From positions 62,001-126,000 of the forward strand of contig NZ_JAAAPJ010000016.1 of the NCBI RefSeq assembly GCF_009909145.1: a stretch of 64,000 nt of DNA. Direction: 5' to 3'. Shown piece after piece: positions 46,587 through 55,928 of this stretch. The DNA is from Corallococcus silvisoli (GTDB lineage: Bacteria; Myxococcota; Myxococcia; Myxococcales; Myxococcaceae). Positions within the stretch are counted from its first letter, which is position 1, and each line of letters begins with the position of its first letter. The notes beneath the pieces were generated by a model, which saw only the letters and a list, made by a program, of their open reading frames with translations, was not told where the DNA came from and did no database searches. A program made the position numbers and the translations under genes.

Positions 46587-47159
46587 ATGAAGAACTGGAA
46601 GCTGTGGATGGTGGCTGTGCTGGGCGGGTTGAGCCTGATGGGTTGTGGTGAGCAGCAAGAGCCGAACGACGGCGCGGAGACCCCGGCGGCGCCGACGGGC
46701 TTCATGCCGACCCTGGCGGACGACCTCCATTCGAACCTGGTGGAGAACCAGTACGAGGTGCGCATCCTGGGGGTGGGGAACCACCGCTACCAGGGGGCCT
46801 TCGTCAACGTGGACAGCATGAAGGTGTCCGCTGGGGGCAGGGACCTGCCGGTGGAGATGAAGGCCACGGTGATGGACCTCGCGAGGCCGGACCACGCGGC
46901 GCTCGTGGGCTACTTCACGATGCCTCCGGGCGTGGACTCGGCGCAGGTGGTCATCCGCTTCGACGAGTACGGCGCCTTCGAGGACGGCCAGCGGGTCGGC
47001 GCGCTGGATGTCCGCACCGCGCCCCTGCGGTTCGAGGTCACCCGGGCCCTGCTGGCGCCGCGCAAGCACGCGGTCGTGCAGCTGGACCTGGCCCGCTCCG
47101 TCGTCATCCCTCGCGTGGGGGACGCGATGATGATGCCCACGTCCGCGGTGGCCTTCTAA
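46587..47159 (+). CDS. Lipoprotein of unknown function
   Basis: The 190-residue protein has a clear lipobox (VAVLGGLSLMGC), a short acidic linker, and one beta-rich domain (YEVRILGVGNHRYQGAFVNVDSMKVSAGG, and VDSAQVVIRFDEYGAFEDG) that recalls DUF4382-type lipoproteins, though weakly. It follows the DUF6923-like gene closely and is probably in the same transcript. It should be anchored in the envelope. Confidence 0.75.
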   Translation: MKNWKLWMVAVLGGLSLMGCGEQQEPNDGAETPAAPTGFMPTLADDLHSNLVENQYEVRILGVGNHRYQGAFVNVDSMKVSAGGRDLPVEMKATVMDLARPDHAALVGYFTMPPGVDSAQVVIRFDEYGAFEDGQRVGALDVRTAPLRFEVTRALLAPRKHAVVQLDLARSVVIPRVGDAMMMPTSAVAF

Positions 47160-47189
47160 CGCGCCGCTGACGTCAGGGAAGTGAAGTCC

Positions 47190-47226
47190 GGACGCCCGGT
47201 TCCTCTTCACGAGGGGCCGGGCGTCC
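47190..47226. terminator. Bidirectional hairpin between convergent genes
   Basis: GGACGCCCGG (47190-47199) and CCGGGCGTCC (47217-47226) form a perfect 10-bp stem, extended inside by CCTC/GAGG. It lies between the lipoprotein gene and the macro-domain gene. No T-tract is present. Confidence 0.55.
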
Positions 47227-47259
47227 GTGCGTGCGGCGGCGCCGGGTCCGACCCCGGTC

Positions 47260-47853
47260 CTACGCCGTGCGGAGCGCCCGGTGGGTGAGGTGGATGTCGC
47301 GGAAGGAGGGGATGCGGGCGGGGGCCATGACGTGCTTCAGGGCCAGCCGCATCTGGACCGCGCACCGCCGTGCCTCCAGCCCTCCAATGCCGGTGCCGAG
47401 CCCCGGGCAGACAAGCGTCCGGATGGGGGGCGCGCCCCGCGCGTTGTGTCGCTTCACCGCGAGCAGGACGGCGCGAAACGCGAGATAGGCATTGACCGTC
47501 TGGGAGACGTTCTCCGGGATGCGCATCGTGGGCGCGGCCACGAGGAACGGCCAGCGCTCATGGCCGGAGGCAACGACCACCGCGGCCCCGACGGGCAGCT
47601 CGCCGTGATGCTCTTCCAGGATGGCCCGCTGGACCGCGTCCTGCACCTGGAGGCCCAGCGTGTCGCGGATGGCCAGGTCGAGCCCTCCATCCATGATGCC
47701 GAAGCTGTTGGCGGGGCTGACCATCGCGTCCGCCGGGAGGGAGAAGAAGTCCTCCTCTCGCGCGGCGACGAAGTCGAATTCCTCGAAGGCTTCATCCCAG
47801 GCCCGCACCAGCGCTGGCTGGAGGTCCATCAGGTAGATCTTCTCGGGGAGCAT
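47260..47853 (-). CDS. Macro-domain protein
   Basis: The 197-residue protein has the macro fold core: DFFSLPADAMVSPANSFGIMDGGLDLAIRD, the strand AAPTMRIPE, and VCPGLGTGIGG near the C-terminal loop, the usual ADP-ribose phosphate site. It probably binds or removes ADP-ribose or a related nucleotide. ATG 47853 has GAGGT about 8 nt upstream. It lies 22 nt downstream of a membrane protein gene on the same strand. Confidence 0.85.
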   Translation of the reverse strand: MLPEKIYLMDLQPALVRAWDEAFEEFDFVAAREEDFFSLPADAMVSPANSFGIMDGGLDLAIRDTLGLQVQDAVQRAILEEHHGELPVGAAVVVASGHERWPFLVAAPTMRIPENVSQTVNAYLAFRAVLLAVKRHNARGAPPIRTLVCPGLGTGIGGLEARRCAVQMRLALKHVMAPARIPSFRDIHLTHRALRTA

Positions 47854-47875
47854 TCCCGGGACCTCTAGCACCTCT

Positions 47876-48733
47876 TCAGCCCAGCAGTCGCACCGCGAGG
47901 AACACGGGGAGGGCGACGTAGTAGAGCGCCCGGCAGGTCCACTCCGCGCCCGTGCGGACGTGGCGCGCCCACTTCGGTCCCAGCCACGCGGCGCCGAAGC
48001 ACAGCGCCTCCGCCAGGGCCCGCCAGAAACAGCCGAACAGCAGCAGCGCCAGGAACACCGGCAGCCAGGTGCGCGCGAAGGACAGGAGATACGCCCGAAG
48101 GCCATACATCTGCCACTCGCCGAAGGGCCCCCCGAAGGAGATGTACTGGTGCGCCCGGAAGAAGATGGCCGCGACCACTCCCGGCACCAGGCCGTACTTC
48201 AGCCCCCAGTCGTACCAACGCCTGCGCCACTTCGCGCTCCGCGCCTGCGCGTAGCGCACCAGGGCATGGTCGCGCGCCTCGCCCCGTGCCCCCAGCGCCG
48301 TCAGCAGCGGCGCGGGGTCCTGCATCTCCACCCCGTAGTCGAACGCGCGCCCCGTGCGCAGCCTCAGCGTGAGCCCCGGGCCCGGGGTGGGCAGCCGCCA
48401 GGGACGCGCGGACTCCAGCGCGTCGAAGGGAATCTCGAAGCGCGCGCCGCCCTGCTGCGTGAGCACCACGCCGTCCTGCCCCACCGTCACCGTGGCCCGG
48501 GTCCCCAGGCGCAGCAGGCGCAGCGCGATGAGCGGCAGCAGCCCGCCCACCACCAGCCCCGCGGCCAGCGGGCCCGGTTGCATCTCCTGGGTGCCCGCGA
48601 GCACCTCCTGGAGGAACCGCGCGGTGAAGGCGCAGAGGGTGCCCAGCACCACGGTGTGCAGCAGCGCCCCCAACGCGCGCAGCCGCGGCGTGAAGGCGTG
48701 GACGGGGAAGGGGCCGGACGCGTCGACGGTCAT
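47876..48733 (-). CDS. Membrane protein of unknown function
   Basis: The 285-residue protein has two N-terminal hydrophobic segments (ALGALLHTVVLGTLCAFTARF, AAGLVVGGLLPLIALRLL), a cytoplasmic or periplasmic beta-rich middle (TVTVGQDGVVLTQQGGARFEIPFDALESAR, PH-like in pattern), and two or three C-terminal segments (LPVFLALLLFGCFWRAL, ALYYVALPVFLAVRLLG). No family is recognised with certainty. It is divergent from the gene at 48815. Confidence 0.75.
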   Translation of the reverse strand: MTVDASGPFPVHAFTPRLRALGALLHTVVLGTLCAFTARFLQEVLAGTQEMQPGPLAAGLVVGGLLPLIALRLLRLGTRATVTVGQDGVVLTQQGGARFEIPFDALESARPWRLPTPGPGLTLRLRTGRAFDYGVEMQDPAPLLTALGARGEARDHALVRYAQARSAKWRRRWYDWGLKYGLVPGVVAAIFFRAHQYISFGGPFGEWQMYGLRAYLLSFARTWLPVFLALLLFGCFWRALAEALCFGAAWLGPKWARHVRTGAEWTCRALYYVALPVFLAVRLLG

Positions 48734-48814
48734 GGAGGGGGGCGTGGCTCGTCGCGCATTGCTTCGGAGCGAGCGGCTTCCGTAGCATACGCACCCCGGA
48801 GGCTCCCCGAGAAC

Positions 48815-49432
48815 ATGCGTTCCCCGCAGTCTGGCCCTGAGCGTCGCACGGATTCCGATGGTGTGACGCGGGTGACGCCCTCGCGCGAGTCCTCCAGCGC
48901 GGGCCCCTGGCTCATCGGGGGCGCCACCGCCATCACCGGCCTGTGCGTGGGGCTCTGCCTCTGGTGGCTCTCCCGCCCGGTGCCCATGGAGGACCTGCCG
49001 CCCATCGTCGTGGCCGCGAGCCCCGCCCCGGTGGCCCGCACGCCCGAACCCGTGCGCGCGCGTGCGCGCCCCTCCACCCCCGCCGCCGCGCTCGTGGAGG
49101 CGCCCGCCCCCATGCCCGTCGATGATCCACCTCCGCCGGAAGGCAAGAGCGGGACGGCGCTGTACCAGCGCGGCACCAAGCCGCTGAAGGTCGGGCTGGT
49201 CGTGCCCGACGACTTCGAGCTGCCTCCCGGCTACATGCGTCACTACCAGGCGACGGACAACGGCCAGCCCCTGGCCGCCATCCTGATGTTCCACCCGGAC
49301 TTCACGCCCAAGGACGCCAACGGGCAGCCCATCCCCATCCCCGAGAACCGCGTGGTGCCCGAAGCGCTGGCGCCCCCTGGCATGCCCCACCGGATGCTGG
49401 AGCTTCCTGTCGAGGACGAGGACGCGCCGTGA
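48815..49432 (+). CDS. Single-pass membrane protein with proline-rich linker
   Basis: The 205-residue protein has one membrane helix (LIGGATAITGLCVGLCLWWL, near residue 35), then an Ala/Pro/Arg-rich extracytoplasmic linker and a C-terminal segment PLKVGLVVPDDFELPPGYMRHYQ with no clear domain. Its stop overlaps the GTG start of lnt, so the two are co-translated. Function is unknown. Confidence 0.7.
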   Translation: MRSPQSGPERRTDSDGVTRVTPSRESSSAGPWLIGGATAITGLCVGLCLWWLSRPVPMEDLPPIVVAASPAPVARTPEPVRARARPSTPAAALVEAPAPMPVDDPPPPEGKSGTALYQRGTKPLKVGLVVPDDFELPPGYMRHYQATDNGQPLAAILMFHPDFTPKDANGQPIPIPENRVVPEALAPPGMPHRMLELPVEDEDAP

Positions 49433-51036
49433 CCCTGGCGAAGGGGTGGGCCGGGGCGCTCCTGGGCGTCGCGGCGACCACCGGGTTGTTCGCCGCGTTC
49501 GGGCAACTGCAACCGGGTTTCGTGTGGCTGGGCGCGGTGGCCATGGCGCCATGGCTCGCGGCGGTGGACCGGGCCCGCTCCGCTCGCGGCGCGCTGGCCC
49601 TGGGCGCGCTGTTGTCGGTGACGTTCACCGCGGCGGTGTTCGGCTGGTTCCCGGGCGCCATCGCCGCGTACGCGCGCGCGCCGGTGTGGCTGTGCTGGGC
49701 CGTGTTCCTCCTCATCGCGCCCGTGCTGGAGCTCCAGTTCCTCACCGCCGCGTGGGTGCGGGCCTACGCGCGGCGGAAGGTGGGAGACGGGCCGCGGCTC
49801 GCGTGGGTGCCGCCCGTGCTGACCGCGCTCGTGTACGTGGGCACGGAGGGCTTCACGCCCAAGCTGTTCGCGGAGACGCTGGGCCACGGTCTCTACGCGT
49901 CGGAGACGCTGCGCCAGGGCGCGGACCTGGCGGGCGCCCCTGGCCTCACGCTGGGCCTGCTGCTCCTCAACGAGTGCGTCGTCGCGGTGGGGCAGGGGCT
50001 GGTGGCGCGGCGGGGCTCGTGGCGCGTGCCGGGCGTCGTGGCGGCCCTGCTGGCGCTGGTGGGCTTCGGCTACGGACACGTGCGGCTGGGGCAGGTGCGC
50101 GCGGCGGTGCGTGAGGCGCCGGCGCTGGTGGTGGGCGCGGTGCAGGCGAACATCACGAACATCGAGAAGCGGGCGGCGGAGCAGGGCACCTACGAAGTGG
50201 TGCGCGACATCCTGGATACGCACTACGCGATGTCGGACGCGCTGCTGCGCTCGGCGCCGCTGGACCTGCTGGTGTGGCCGGAGACGGTGTATCCGACGAC
50301 GTTCGGCACGCCGAAGAGCGAGGACGGCGGAGCGCTGGACGAGGAGATCCGCGCCTGGGTGGCGGAGCGGGGCGTGCCGCTGGTGTTCGGAACGTACGAC
50401 CTGGACGGCGAGCGCGAGTTCAACGCCGCCATGTTCCTGGGGCCCTCCGCGACGGGGGAGCTGGCGCGATCCGCGTATCGCAAGACGATGCTGTTCCCGC
50501 TCACGGAGTGGGTGCCGGATGCCATGGACACGCCCGCGCTGCGCGCGTGGATGCCGTGGACCGGCCGGTGGAAGCGCGGCCCCGGGCCTCGCCTGGTGGA
50601 CTTCCGGTTGAACGGTGGCCGGGTGCTCCGGGTCGCGCCGCTCATCTGCTACGAGGCCCTCTTCCCCAACTACGTCGCGGCGGAGGTGCGCCAGGGCGCG
50701 GAGCTGATCCTCACGTTGTCGAACGACTCGTGGTTCTCCGGCACGCCCGCGCCCCGGCTGCACCTGATGCACGCGGCCTTCCGCAGCATCGAGACGCGCA
50801 CCGCGCAGGTGCGGGTGACGAACTCCGGCATCTCCGCGTTCATCGACCCGGCGGGCGCGTGGACCTCCGCGCTGGAGGACAACCAGCGCGCAGGCACGGT
50901 GATGCGCGTGCCGGAGGCGGAGCGGCTGCATTCGCTCGCGGAGGCGTGGGGGGATTGGCTGTGGCCCGTGGCGCTGGCGCTGGCGGGGGGGCTGGGCGTG
51001 TGGCTTCGCCGTCAGCCCGCGCGCCTCCCCGGGTGA
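49429..51036 (+). CDS. lnt: Apolipoprotein N-acyltransferase
   Basis: The 535-residue inner-membrane protein has about seven hydrophobic segments and a periplasmic nitrilase-like domain. The catalytic triad is visible: E285 in LLVWPETVYP, K352 in SAYRKTMLFP, and C407 in LICYEALFPNY. It adds the third acyl chain to lipoproteins, using phospholipid. The overall order matches Lnt, though the loops differ from E. coli. It may be one of several paralogues, since myxobacteria encode very many lipoproteins. GTG 49429 overlaps the previous stop. Confidence 0.88.
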   Translation: MTLAKGWAGALLGVAATTGLFAAFGQLQPGFVWLGAVAMAPWLAAVDRARSARGALALGALLSVTFTAAVFGWFPGAIAAYARAPVWLCWAVFLLIAPVLELQFLTAAWVRAYARRKVGDGPRLAWVPPVLTALVYVGTEGFTPKLFAETLGHGLYASETLRQGADLAGAPGLTLGLLLLNECVVAVGQGLVARRGSWRVPGVVAALLALVGFGYGHVRLGQVRAAVREAPALVVGAVQANITNIEKRAAEQGTYEVVRDILDTHYAMSDALLRSAPLDLLVWPETVYPTTFGTPKSEDGGALDEEIRAWVAERGVPLVFGTYDLDGEREFNAAMFLGPSATGELARSAYRKTMLFPLTEWVPDAMDTPALRAWMPWTGRWKRGPGPRLVDFRLNGGRVLRVAPLICYEALFPNYVAAEVRQGAELILTLSNDSWFSGTPAPRLHLMHAAFRSIETRTAQVRVTNSGISAFIDPAGAWTSALEDNQRAGTVMRVPEAERLHSLAEAWGDWLWPVALALAGGLGVWLRRQPARLPG

Positions 51037-51055
51037 TTCGGGAGCGCGCTCCCTC

Positions 51056-52279
51056 TCAGGTCGTCGCGGCGGTGTCCGCTCCGGGTGGGGAGGCGCGCCT
51101 CGCCAGTCCGAGCGCCGCGAGGGAGAGGAGCGCGGCGATGGCCACGCCCACGGCCATGGGCCGCGCGGTGCCATCGTGGCTCGCGCTCACCGCCGCGGAG
51201 GCCCCCGCCGCCAGCAGGAACTGGAGCGCGCCCAGCACCGCCGACGCGATGCCCGCCTGCTTCGCGTGGTGCTCCATCGCCAGCGCCGTCGCGTTGGGCG
51301 TGATGGCCCCCAGGCTGGAGACGAACACGAACAGCGACAGCGCGATGCTCCACAGACCACCGAAGCCCGTCGCCGCCACGGCCACCAGCGCGAGCCCCGC
51401 GAGCGCGGCGGTGCGCACCGCCTGCTTCAGCACCCGCTCCGGGGAGGAGCGCGACAGCAGCCAGTGGTTGAGCTGCGACACGGCCACCAGCCCCGCCGCG
51501 TTCGCTCCGAAGAACCACCCGAAGTGCTCCGGCTTCACGCCGTGCAGCGTGATGTAGACGAAGGGAGAGCCGCTGATGTACGCGAACATCCCCGCCTGCG
51601 CGAGCGCCGCCGCCAGGGCGTTGCCCATGAAGTCCGGGGCCCGCGCGATGCGCGCCATGGCCTGGAACGGCTGGGACCTTCCGCGCCCCGCTGGCGCCGT
51701 CTCCGGGAGGATGGCGAACACCGCCCCCAGCGCGAGGACGCCGATGACCGCGTGGCTTCCGAAGATGGCGCGCCACCCGGCCACGCGCAGCACCCAGCCG
51801 CCCAGCAGCGGCGCCAGGATGGGCGCGAGCCCCATCACCAACACCAGCCGCGACATCATCCGCGCCGCCGCCGCCCCTGAGTGCAGGTCCCTCACGACGG
51901 CCCTGGACGTCACCATCCCCACCGAGCCGCCCAGCGCCTGCACGAACCGGCACCCCGCCAGCACCCCCGCGGAGGGAGCGAGCGCGCAGCCCAGCGACCC
52001 CAGCACGTACAGCAGCAGGCCCACGTAGAGCGGCTTCGTGCGGCCGAACCGGTCGCTCACCGGGCCCGCGAAGAGCTGCCCCACCGCGAGCCCCGCGAAG
52101 AACGTCGCCAGCGTGCGCTCCACCTCGCCCGCGCTCGCGCGCAGCGACTCGCCGATGGATGGGAACGCCGGCAGGTACATGTCGATGGACAGCGGCCCGA
52201 ACGCGATGAGCGCGCCCAGCAGGAGGATCAACCGGGCGCCCTCCGTGGAGCGGAACGGTTTGGGCGTGGCGGTCGTCAT
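51056..52279 (-). CDS. Bcr/CflA-type MFS drug efflux protein
   Basis: The 407-residue protein has 12 hydrophobic segments. The opening ILLLGALIAFGPLSIDMYLPAFPSIGESL, the motif A GPVSDRFGRTKPLYVG, and CRFVQALGGSVGMVTSRAVVRDL are typical of the Bcr/CflA group (bicyclomycin, sulfonamide and related exporters). Its ATG overlaps the stop of the upstream TetR gene by 4 nt, so it is regulated with it. Confidence 0.92.
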   Translation of the reverse strand: MTTATPKPFRSTEGARLILLLGALIAFGPLSIDMYLPAFPSIGESLRASAGEVERTLATFFAGLAVGQLFAGPVSDRFGRTKPLYVGLLLYVLGSLGCALAPSAGVLAGCRFVQALGGSVGMVTSRAVVRDLHSGAAAARMMSRLVLVMGLAPILAPLLGGWVLRVAGWRAIFGSHAVIGVLALGAVFAILPETAPAGRGRSQPFQAMARIARAPDFMGNALAAALAQAGMFAYISGSPFVYITLHGVKPEHFGWFFGANAAGLVAVSQLNHWLLSRSSPERVLKQAVRTAALAGLALVAVAATGFGGLWSIALSLFVFVSSLGAITPNATALAMEHHAKQAGIASAVLGALQFLLAAGASAAVSASHDGTARPMAVGVAIAALLSLAALGLARRASPPGADTAATT

Positions 52280-52902
52280 CGGGCGGTCCTTGGCTTCGGC
52301 TGCTTCCGGGCGCGGGCCGGGGGTTCGCTCGGGACGATGAGCGCGCGGATGAGCTGGCGCAGGACGGCCGCGTCCTCGCCGGGGGCATAGGTGGCGCCGC
52401 CCACGTGGGCGTTGAAGCAGCGGGCCTCCAGCGCGCCGCAGAGGGCCTCGGCCACGACCTTCGGCGCGGCCAGTTCCACCCGTCTGGAGCGCTTCGCCCG
52501 GGTGAGCCACACGGTCAGTCCCTCGCGCAGCGCCACGGGCGGTGGCGTCTTCGCCCGGAGGGCCCGCGCTCCGCCCAGCTCCGAGTAGTGGAGCACGAAC
52601 AGCCACGGCACCAGCCGGCGCAGGAAGTCCCGGTGGTGCAGCAGCGCCTCCAGGAGCTGGTCCTCCACGGAGGTGTCCGGGCGCGGGCCCGGCTCCAGCA
52701 GCGCCAGCGCGGTGGGGGGCATGGGCCGGAGCGCTCGCAACATCAGCGCCTCCTTCGTGCCCACCCGGTGCAGCAGCGCCGCCTGGGAGATGCCCAGCCG
52801 CTTCGCGATGTCCTGCAACGGCGCCGACGGGCCCTGCGCCAGGAACACGGCGCGGGCGGCCTCATCAATCTCCGGGTCGAGGACTCGCTGGGGACGGGAC
52901 AT
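52276..52902 (-). CDS. TetR-family transcriptional regulator
   Basis: The 208-residue protein has the TetR DNA-binding domain (AARAVFLAQGPSAPLQDIAKRLGISQAALLHRVGTKEALM) and a helical ligand domain. It is the promoter-proximal gene of a two-gene unit with the Bcr/CflA exporter and probably represses it until an exported compound binds. The region just upstream contains an inverted repeat that could be its operator. Confidence 0.92.
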   Translation of the reverse strand: MSRPQRVLDPEIDEAARAVFLAQGPSAPLQDIAKRLGISQAALLHRVGTKEALMLRALRPMPPTALALLEPGPRPDTSVEDQLLEALLHHRDFLRRLVPWLFVLHYSELGGARALRAKTPPPVALREGLTVWLTRAKRSRRVELAAPKVVAEALCGALEARCFNAHVGGATYAPGEDAAVLRQLIRALIVPSEPPARARKQPKPRTAR

Positions 52903-53073
52903 GGGCGGACGGGGTTAGTTACTGACGGGTAGGTAATGAATCCACGCCGTCCGCGCAAGCGGCTTCGGGGCCTGGCCGCTCCTGTTTCTTTCAGGGGTTC
53001 GGGGGTGGCATGCCGACGCGGGACGGTGGTGACAGACGCCGCGAGCGTCCGTCGCCACCCGGTCCGCGAACGG
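52903..53073 (-). promoter_or_regulatory. Promoter/operator region of tetR-exporter unit
   Basis: The 171 bp hold an inverted repeat, GCGGACGG (52905-52912) and CCGTCCGC (52947-52954), flanking an AT-richer core with GTTACTGACGGGTAGGTAATG. This is a plausible autoregulatory site directly before the TetR start codon. The remainder separates it from the GMC oxidoreductase end. Confidence 0.4.
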
Positions 53074-54600
53074 TCAGATGCGGCCGGCCCGGAGCTCGCC
53101 CACCAGGTGCGCGCAGGCCCGCACGGTGAGGGCCATCATGGTCAGGGTGGGGTTCTGGGGGCCCTGTGACGGGAAGCAGGAGCCGTCCATGACGTAGAGG
53201 TTGGGCACGTCCCAGCTCTGGTTGTAGGGGTTGAGCACGGACGTCTTGGGGTCCCTGCCCATGCGCGCGGTGCCCACCTCGTGGATGGCCATGCCCGGCG
53301 TGGAGAGCGTCTTGTTGATCTTCTCCACCGTGCAGCCGGCCTCCTCCAGCATCTCCTGGCACGAGGTGGCCGCGTCCTCCGTCATCTTCAGCTCGTTGTC
53401 GGAGTGACGGCACTCGATGTGCGCCGCGGGGATGCCCCAGCGGTCCTTCACCGTGGCGCTCAGCGTGACGCGGTTCTCCGGACGCGGGAGCATCTCCCCG
53501 AAGGGCACCAGGTGCATCTGGTCATCGAACGTGAACACCTGCACGCCGTAGCCGCGCGCGAAGGATGGGTCTCGCTCGGTGACGTTGCGGAACTGGGGGA
53601 TGTACGCCCAGCCGTGCTCCTTCTGCTGCAGGTGCGAGGGCAGGCCCATGCGCGCCTCGATGCCCTGCAGATACATGTGGTCCATCAGGTGCCGGCCCAC
53701 CAGCCCGGAGCTGTTCGCCAGCCCGTCCGGGAACGCCCGGTTTCGCGAGTGCAACAGCAACCGCGTGGATTCAATGGTGCCCGCGGACACGACCACCACC
53801 TTCGCGTGGACCTGCTCGGAGGTGCCGGTGTTCGCGTCGATGAAGGACACGCCCGTCACCCGGCCCGTGTTCGGGTCGTGGAGGACGTGGCTGGCGATGG
53901 CGTGCGAGCGCAGCGTCAGCCGGCCCGTCTTCTGCGCCGCGGGCAGCGTCACCGGCGCGTTCGCGGTCCGCCGGGCGACGACGTGGCGCTGGGGCCAGCG
54001 GGCCTTCACCTTCTCGCGCAGGCGGACCTCTCCGGGCGACAGCGGCGCGGGGCCGGAGAAGACGGAGTCCGGCAGCGTGTCCACGCCATCCGAGTTGCCG
54101 CGCAATCCCATCCACCGCTCGACGATTTCGTAGGATGGCGCCAGCTCCGCCAGCGACAGCGGCCAGTCCGGGCTGAGCCCATCCAGGCTGCCCGCGTGGA
54201 AGTTGAAGTCGGACAGCCGGTAGAACTGGCGGCCGTGGCTCTTCACGCTGGTCCGGCCGCCCACCTGCCGCGCGCGGATCCACGCGAACGGCGCGTCGTC
54301 CGGCGTGGTGTAGGGATTGTCCACGTCATCCACGAAGGCGTGCGGATGGAAGGGCCACGCGAAGCTCGTCGACTGCACGGACTGACGCGCCGTGCGACCC
54401 GCGTCCGACTCGATGCGGTAGCCCAACAGCTTCTGCTTCACGCGGTGCATCACGTGCAGCGCCTGGTCCGCCCGCGCGCTCCGGCCCGCCTCGAGCACCA
54501 GCACCCGCAGGCCCGCTTCCGTGAGTTGCTTGGCCGCCCAACCGCCGCAGGCACCCGAGCCCACCACCACCGCGTCATAGACGGTCTTCGACGTCTTCAT
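53074..54600 (-). CDS. GMC-family FAD-dependent oxidoreductase
   Basis: The 508-residue protein starts with an FAD-binding motif (YDAVVVGSGACGGWAAKQLTEAGLRVLVLEAG), has VVVVSAGTIESTRLLLHS, and ends with the GMC C-terminal signature HEVGTARMGRDPKTSVLN and LYVMDGSCFPSQGPQNPTLTMMALT. The catalytic His region is in HEVGTARMG. It is likely to oxidise an alcohol or a sugar-type substrate. There is no signal peptide, and no gluconate-dehydrogenase partner gene is adjacent. Confidence 0.9.
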   Translation of the reverse strand: MKTSKTVYDAVVVGSGACGGWAAKQLTEAGLRVLVLEAGRSARADQALHVMHRVKQKLLGYRIESDAGRTARQSVQSTSFAWPFHPHAFVDDVDNPYTTPDDAPFAWIRARQVGGRTSVKSHGRQFYRLSDFNFHAGSLDGLSPDWPLSLAELAPSYEIVERWMGLRGNSDGVDTLPDSVFSGPAPLSPGEVRLREKVKARWPQRHVVARRTANAPVTLPAAQKTGRLTLRSHAIASHVLHDPNTGRVTGVSFIDANTGTSEQVHAKVVVVSAGTIESTRLLLHSRNRAFPDGLANSSGLVGRHLMDHMYLQGIEARMGLPSHLQQKEHGWAYIPQFRNVTERDPSFARGYGVQVFTFDDQMHLVPFGEMLPRPENRVTLSATVKDRWGIPAAHIECRHSDNELKMTEDAATSCQEMLEEAGCTVEKINKTLSTPGMAIHEVGTARMGRDPKTSVLNPYNQSWDVPNLYVMDGSCFPSQGPQNPTLTMMALTVRACAHLVGELRAGRI

Positions 54601-54771
54601 GCCTGCTCACCTGGACGGTATTTCCGCCGCCGCTGACAAAGTATGTCTAAACTGTAAACCAGGAACCTGTTGGTGCCTATAGGGTGTAAGGGGCTGAAAG
54701 GTGCCAACACAAGCCTGGGCCGGTGGCTTCCGCCTCCGGGGCAGGTGGCTTTCTGTCGGAGAGGGTCGGAC
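54601..54771. promoter_or_regulatory. Divergent promoter region of GMC and hydrolase genes
   Basis: The 171-bp region has an AT-rich patch, AAGTATGTCTAAACTGTAAACC (split as TCTAAAC and TGTAAAC near-direct repeats), at about 54638-54660 close to the GMC start. It is the most promoter-like part; no firm -35/-10 is assigned. Confidence 0.35.
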
Positions 54772-55749
54772 ATGGCCGGTGTGCTGAGGCGGATTCGGTG
54801 GAGGCGGGTGCTGGGGGCGTTGGTGTTGCCGTGCGTGCTGGTGGCGTTGGGGCTGGCGGGCCGCGCGGCGTGGCGCTCGGAGCAGTACTTCCACTACCCG
54901 AGGCCGGCGGCGGTGCTGCCGGCGGACCTCGCCTCCGCGCGCGAGGTGACGCTGCGCACGGAGGACGGGGTGGAGCTGCGTGGCTGGTACGTGCCGTCGC
55001 GGAACAAGGCGGCGTGGGTGCTGGCGCATGGGCTGTCGCAGACGCGCATGGACCTGCTGCCGGAGGCGCGGGCGCTGCGCGACGCGGGGTATGGCGTGCT
55101 GCTGTTCGACCTGCGCGCGCATGGGCAGAGCGGGGGCGAGACGTCCACCTGGGGTGACCTGGAGCGCCGGGATGTGCGCGCGGCGCTGGAGTTCGTGCGG
55201 ACCCAGCCGGAGGTGGACCCCGCGCGGGTGGGGGCGCTGGGGTTCTCCATTGGCTCGGCGGCGGTGGCGGAGGTGGCGGCGAAGGATCCGAAGGTGGCGG
55301 CGGTGGTGCTGCTGTCGCCGTTCAACACGCTGTGGCTGGCGGCGGCGTATGACTTCCGGCGCTTCGGCGTGGTGACGCAGACGGGGGCGCTGGTGCCCTT
55401 CTGGCGGAGGGGCATCGCGCTGGAGGAGGTGCGCACGATTGACGCGGTGGATCGGATCCAACCCCGGCCCCTGTTCATCGTCGCGGGGACGGAGGAGTCC
55501 GGGCAGCCGCTGCTGGATGAGTTGTTCGCGCACGTCGCGCCAGCGGCCCAGACGTGGCGCATCCCGGGGGCGTCCCACGGGAACTTCGCCGCGACGGCGC
55601 CGGAGGAGTATCCGCGCAGGCTGAGGGAGTTCGCGGACGCGGCGCTGAAGCCCGTGCCTGTCGCGCAGCCGGTGGTGGAGGTGCCGGCGGCGGAGAAGAA
55701 GGCTCCGGCGAAGAAGCCTTCACGGCGGACGAAGACGGGGGCGCGCTGA
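54772..55749 (+). CDS. Membrane-anchored alpha/beta hydrolase
   Basis: The 325-residue protein has an N-terminal membrane anchor (VLGALVLPCVLVALGLAGRAAW), then the hydrolase domain: AWVLAHGLSQTR, LLFDLRAHGQSGG, nucleophile elbow GALGFSIGSAAV, an acid after FIVAGTEES, and the C-terminal His in PGASHGNF. A basic Lys/Pro tail (KKAPAKKPSRRTK) ends it. ATG 54772 has GAGAGGG upstream. It is probably an esterase or lipase-type enzyme facing the periplasm. Confidence 0.9.
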   Translation: MAGVLRRIRWRRVLGALVLPCVLVALGLAGRAAWRSEQYFHYPRPAAVLPADLASAREVTLRTEDGVELRGWYVPSRNKAAWVLAHGLSQTRMDLLPEARALRDAGYGVLLFDLRAHGQSGGETSTWGDLERRDVRAALEFVRTQPEVDPARVGALGFSIGSAAVAEVAAKDPKVAAVVLLSPFNTLWLAAAYDFRRFGVVTQTGALVPFWRRGIALEEVRTIDAVDRIQPRPLFIVAGTEESGQPLLDELFAHVAPAAQTWRIPGASHGNFAATAPEEYPRRLREFADAALKPVPVAQPVVEVPAAEKKAPAKKPSRRTKTGAR

Positions 55750-55928
55750 AGCTCACCGGAGGGACCCGGCGCACGCTCCCGGGGGGATGTGGCGTGGCCT
55801 GCGACTTCTTGGAGGGTCGGTCCTTGGGCCGCGGGCTCGGAGGCTCGCGCGCCGCACCCAGACGGGGGTCGCGGCTTCGCGCTTCGTGAAGCGGGCCCAC
55901 CCGTGGGTCGTAGGCCCGGAGCCTCGCG

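Noticed and set aside
55750..55928. Short inverted repeats in the gap between the hydrolase and the RT gene
   Set aside because: Several small GC-rich palindromes exist (for example GCTTCGTGAAGC) but none has a terminator tail or a pattern linking it to the retron.
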